From Rhodanobacter sp. UBA5168 (GTDB lineage Bacteria; Pseudomonadota; Gammaproteobacteria; Xanthomonadales; Rhodanobacteraceae), in the NCBI GenBank assembly GCA_002413455.1, contig DHXA01000183.1, positions 1 through 18,196 on the forward strand: a stretch of DNA of 18,196 bases, given 5' to 3'. The notes under the pieces were generated by a model. It was not told the DNA's origin and did not search any database. It worked only from the letters and a program-made list of their open reading frames with translations. The translations under genes and the position numbers were made by a program. Each line of letters starts with the position of its first letter. Position 1 is the first letter of the stretch. This document shows positions 15,754 to 18,196 of this stretch, piece after piece.

Positions 15754-17681
15754 CAGCCCGAAACAGGCTGCGCGGCGTCGTTCGACGACGAGCTCGATGG
15801 CGCGGGCTCGATGGTGGCGGGCGGCATGTTTGATGGCACGTCGTCCATCTGCAGGTTGCCGCCCAGCGGGTGAGCCAGGCCGTCCTGGAATTTCGCCCAG
15901 ATCAGCATGCGGCGCACGCGGCCGAACTGGTCAGCGGTGAGCTGGCCGCTGGCGCCGGGCACGTAGCTGCCGGGGTGCGCGCGTAGCCAGTCGAGGTAGG
16001 GCACCAGGCTCCATGCGTCCATGCCGAACGCGAACAGCCGCGCGCCGCCGCCACTGGCGGATGGCAAACGAGCGGCCATGTCGTCGTGGTTGGGCAGCCC
16101 TGGCTGGGCGTCGAACAGCCAGGGCGCATCGCAGAACTCCACGCCGTCCAGGTCGCGATTGGCCGCGGCATCGTCGCTGCCTTCGTAGACGTGCGAGGTG
16201 GCGACGACCGGCAGGGTGACTTGCGCGATACGCAACTGCGGTATCAGCAGGCGCGCCTGCAACGGGCGCATGCTGATGAAGATGCCGGTGTCGCCGGTAT
16301 CGCCGGTGCCGTTGGTAACCGGAGCGGCGGGTGTGGCGGCGCTGGCGTCGGTCGCGGGAGCGGTCGGGCTGGTCGGAAGATGCTGCCCGGCGATGGCGCC
16401 GGCGTAGCTGGTGGCGCCGGTCGGCAGCACCACCATGCCCGCGAGCTCACCGCCGCGCGCGGCCAGCTCGGCCTTGAACGCGCCGGCGGCACGCTGCGCG
16501 AAATCGTCGTCGGAGACCATCACGTAGGCCCGGCGCAGGCCGCGCTCGATCATGTGGTCGGCGGCCTGGGCGCCTTCGGTTTCCGGCAGCAGGCCGAATT
16601 CGCTGGCGTCGCCGCTCGGCAGTTGCCGATCGTCGGGGTGATTCAAGGCCAGCACCGGCACCGGCAATTGCCCCTGGCCGAACACGGCCGCCACTTCGCC
16701 GCGGGTGAGCGGGCCGACCACCAGCCGCGCGCCATCGCTGACCGCCTGCTGATAGGCCTTGGTGGCGCCGTCGGCGGTGCCCTTGCTGTCGTAGACGCGC
16801 ACGCTGGGTCGTGGTGCATGGTTGCGCCCGGCATCGAGGTAGGCGGCGAAGAAACCTTCGCGGATCGACGCGCTTGCCGCCGCGTAGTTGCCGTCGCCGG
16901 GCAGCAGCAGGGCGACCTGGCTCGGCACCTTGTAGCCCTCGCGCACGTTGGCGTCGGCGCCCGGCAGCAAGGTGCCCACCGGCTGCTGCAGCTCCGGCTG
17001 CGCTTGCGCCACGACCACGCCGAGCCGGCTCAGTGCCTCGTTCACCCAGGGCAGCATGCGGTCGCCCGGTTTCATCGCGGCGGCGCGCTGCTTGAGTGGG
17101 TCGACACCGAGCTTGCCGAGCAGATCGAGAACCTGCTGGCGGTTCTGCGCGTGGTCATAACCGTTCAACTGGTCGTCCATCTGCACGCGCGTGCGCGCGG
17201 CACCCCAGTCATCGCCGCTGGCCACCATGGCGCGGGCGCGCAATTCCAGCAGGCGCATCTGCATGCCGGCCGGCACGGTTACGTTGGGCTGGGTGGTGAG
17301 CCGCAGCGCGGTGGCCGCATCGTGCTGGCTGAGCGCCAGTTCGGCCTGCAGCAGGTCGAGTCGCAACGGTTCATCGCCACTCAGGCGCTGGCGCTTGATG
17401 CTGGCAAGCACCGGGGCGGCGCGTTCGATCTGGCCTTCCTGGCGCCAGGCTTCGGCAGCCAGCAGGCGATAGCTGTCGGCGTGTCCGGATGACTGGCTGG
17501 CGAGCGTCAGATAGGCCTGCGCGGCCTGATCGAACTGGCCTTGCTGGGCCAGTGCGTCGGCACTCTGCGCGGCGGCGATTTCAGCCGGGGAGCGCGGCGC
17601 GTTCATCGGCACGCAGGCGGCCAGCGCCAGCGAGAAAAGCAGTCCGATCGCGGCGACGCGCGAGAGGCGCATGAGGCGCAT
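15753..17681 (-). CDS. lpoA: LpoA-like outer-membrane lipoprotein activating penicillin-binding protein 1A
   Basis: The 642-residue protein begins with a lipoprotein signal peptide (MRLMRLSRVAAIGLLFSLALAAC); cleavage before C23 fits the LAAC lipobox. The N-terminal half is TPR-like helical repeats (about 30-250). The C-terminal half is a periplasmic-binding-protein-like fold (about 265-600; VALLLPGDGNYAAAS, RLVVGPLTRGEVAAVFG, LALNH). LpoA spans from the outer membrane through the periplasm to stimulate the transpeptidase of PBP1A. An Ala/Pro/Thr-rich loop with GDTGDTG (about 434-466) interrupts the second lobe and seems unusually low in complexity. The start at 17681 has AAGGGA about 6 nt upstream; the ATG at 17711 would put ten residues before the hydrophobic segment. 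It is divergent from rsmI and overlaps yraN, the standard arrangement. Confidence 0.92.
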   Translation of the reverse strand: MRLMRLSRVAAIGLLFSLALAACVPMNAPRSPAEIAAAQSADALAQQGQFDQAAQAYLTLASQSSGHADSYRLLAAEAWRQEGQIERAAPVLASIKRQRLSGDEPLRLDLLQAELALSQHDAATALRLTTQPNVTVPAGMQMRLLELRARAMVASGDDWGAARTRVQMDDQLNGYDHAQNRQQVLDLLGKLGVDPLKQRAAAMKPGDRMLPWVNEALSRLGVVVAQAQPELQQPVGTLLPGADANVREGYKVPSQVALLLPGDGNYAAASASIREGFFAAYLDAGRNHAPRPSVRVYDSKGTADGATKAYQQAVSDGARLVVGPLTRGEVAAVFGQGQLPVPVLALNHPDDRQLPSGDASEFGLLPETEGAQAADHMIERGLRRAYVMVSDDDFAQRAAGAFKAELAARGGELAGMVVLPTGATSYAGAIAGQHLPTSPTAPATDASAATPAAPVTNGTGDTGDTGIFISMRPLQARLLIPQLRIAQVTLPVVATSHVYEGSDDAAANRDLDGVEFCDAPWLFDAQPGLPNHDDMAARLPSASGGGARLFAFGMDAWSLVPYLDWLRAHPGSYVPGASGQLTADQFGRVRRMLIWAKFQDGLAHPLGGNLQMDDVPSNMPPATIEPAPSSSSSNDAAQPVSG

Positions 17682-17717
17682 GGGAGATCCCTTGTTCGTC
17701 ATGGTCGTCAATGCGCG

Positions 17718-17723
17718 ATCATA
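17718..17723 (-). promoter_or_regulatory. Possible -10 box for lpoA-yraN
   Basis: On the minus strand TATGAT lies 36 nt upstream of the lpoA start in the 81-nt gap shared with rsmI. The -35 position has no clear match, so the call rests on one hexamer and its position. Confidence 0.3.
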
Positions 17724-17762
17724 GCCGATCGGATTGCCGGCTCACGGCGCAGGAGTATGACG

Positions 17763-18196
17763 ATGTCAGCAGTTCAGTCAGGCTGTCTGTGGGTGGTGGC
17801 CACCCCGATCGGTCATCGCGATGATCTGTCTGCCCGCGCGATCGAGACCTTGCGTGCGGTGGCGGTGATCGCCGCCGAAGACACCCGGCACAGTCGGCCG
17901 CTGCTGGTACATCACAACATCGACACGCCGTTGATCGCGTTGCACGACTACAACGAGCGCGATGCGGTGGACGCAATCGTGCGCAGGATGATCGCGGGCG
18001 ATTCGGTGGCGCTGATTTCCGATGCGGGCACGCCGCTGATCAGCGACCCCGGCTTTCGCCTGGTGCGCGCCGCGCGCGCGGCCGGTATCCGCTGCATTCC
18101 GGTGCCGGGCGCCTGCGCGGCGATCGCTGCGTTGTCGGTGGCCGGCCTGCCCAGCGACCGCTTCGTGTTCGAGGGGTTTCTGCCGGCCAAGGCGGC
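17763..18196 (+). CDS. rsmI: 16S rRNA cytidine-1402 2'-O-methyltransferase (3' end beyond the window)
   Basis: The first 144 residues of RsmI are visible; it methylates the ribose of C1402 in 16S rRNA at the P-site, using SAM. Recognisable motifs are VVATPIG, IAAEDTR, LISDAGTPLISDPG and AALSVAGLPSDRFVFEGFLP. Two small departures from the usual form are ATPIGH where N is typical and PGACAA where PGPSAA is typical; neither clearly breaks the fold. Of two adjacent in-frame ATGs I chose 17763 because AGGAG (17751-17755) then has a 7-nt spacing; from 17757 the spacing would be 1 nt. It diverges from lpoA and shares an 81-nt promoter gap, as in many gammaproteobacteria. Confidence 0.95.
   Translation, partial: MSAVQSGCLWVVATPIGHRDDLSARAIETLRAVAVIAAEDTRHSRPLLVHHNIDTPLIALHDYNERDAVDAIVRRMIAGDSVALISDAGTPLISDPGFRLVRAARAAGIRCIPVPGACAAIAALSVAGLPSDRFVFEGFLPAKA

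Noticed and set aside
16086..17492. 468-residue plus-strand open frame
   Set aside because: It is antisense to lpoA, which has a lipobox and conserved fold motifs.

Overview
The window is GC-rich bacterial chromosome with tightly packed genes. The best guess at its source is a gammaproteobacterium of the Xanthomonadales/Rhodanobacteraceae type (Dyella, Rhodanobacter or Luteibacter-like). This rests on the rsmI / lpoA / yraN cluster, a GGDEF-EAL / DUF1631 / PilZ block, and the base composition. It is an inference, because no rRNA or tRNA gene is present to anchor it. I see no insertion sequence, prophage, CRISPR array or tRNA.

Layout, left to right. (1) 1-1346, minus: the N-terminal two thirds of an elongation factor G, cut by the window edge. 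It is not flanked by ribosomal protein genes and looks like a paralogue. (2) 1579-5501, minus: a large CheB-CheR-PAS-HWE histidine kinase followed by a single-domain response regulator. Their stop and start codons overlap (TGATG), giving a two-gene signalling operon. (3) 5639-6681, minus: a compact M24-fold metalloprotein directly behind a small DUF1304-like membrane protein. (4) 6815-7987, minus: a three-histidine-box membrane fatty-acid desaturase. (5) 7988-8412: a 425-nt divergent gap with several dyad-symmetric sites. (6) 8413-14137, plus: a cyclic-di-GMP block made of a GAF-GAF-GGDEF-EAL enzyme, a DUF1631 protein and a small PilZ protein. The last two genes overlap by 8 nt. (7) 14177-14905, minus: a 2-oxoglutarate/Fe(II) dioxygenase resembling free amino-acid hydroxylases. 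(8) 15056-15303, minus: a frameshifted C-terminal remnant of a cysteine synthase. (9) 15397-17681, minus: yraN and lpoA, again joined by a TGATG overlap, with rsmI (17763 to the edge) diverging from them.

How the genes may work together. Two signalling units dominate: the chemotaxis-like CheB/CheR/HWE phosphorelay and the c-di-GMP unit. The c-di-GMP unit has a maker/degrader enzyme whose key motifs are all present (GGDEF variant SGDEF, I-site, EAL residues). Next to it is a likely receptor (PilZ), translationally overlapped with DUF1631, a family of unknown function whose C-terminus looks like a second small beta-barrel. That GGDEF-EAL / DUF1631 / PilZ set is the best candidate for a poorly described system here. 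The right end is conserved housekeeping: 16S rRNA methylation, peptidoglycan synthase activation and YraN.
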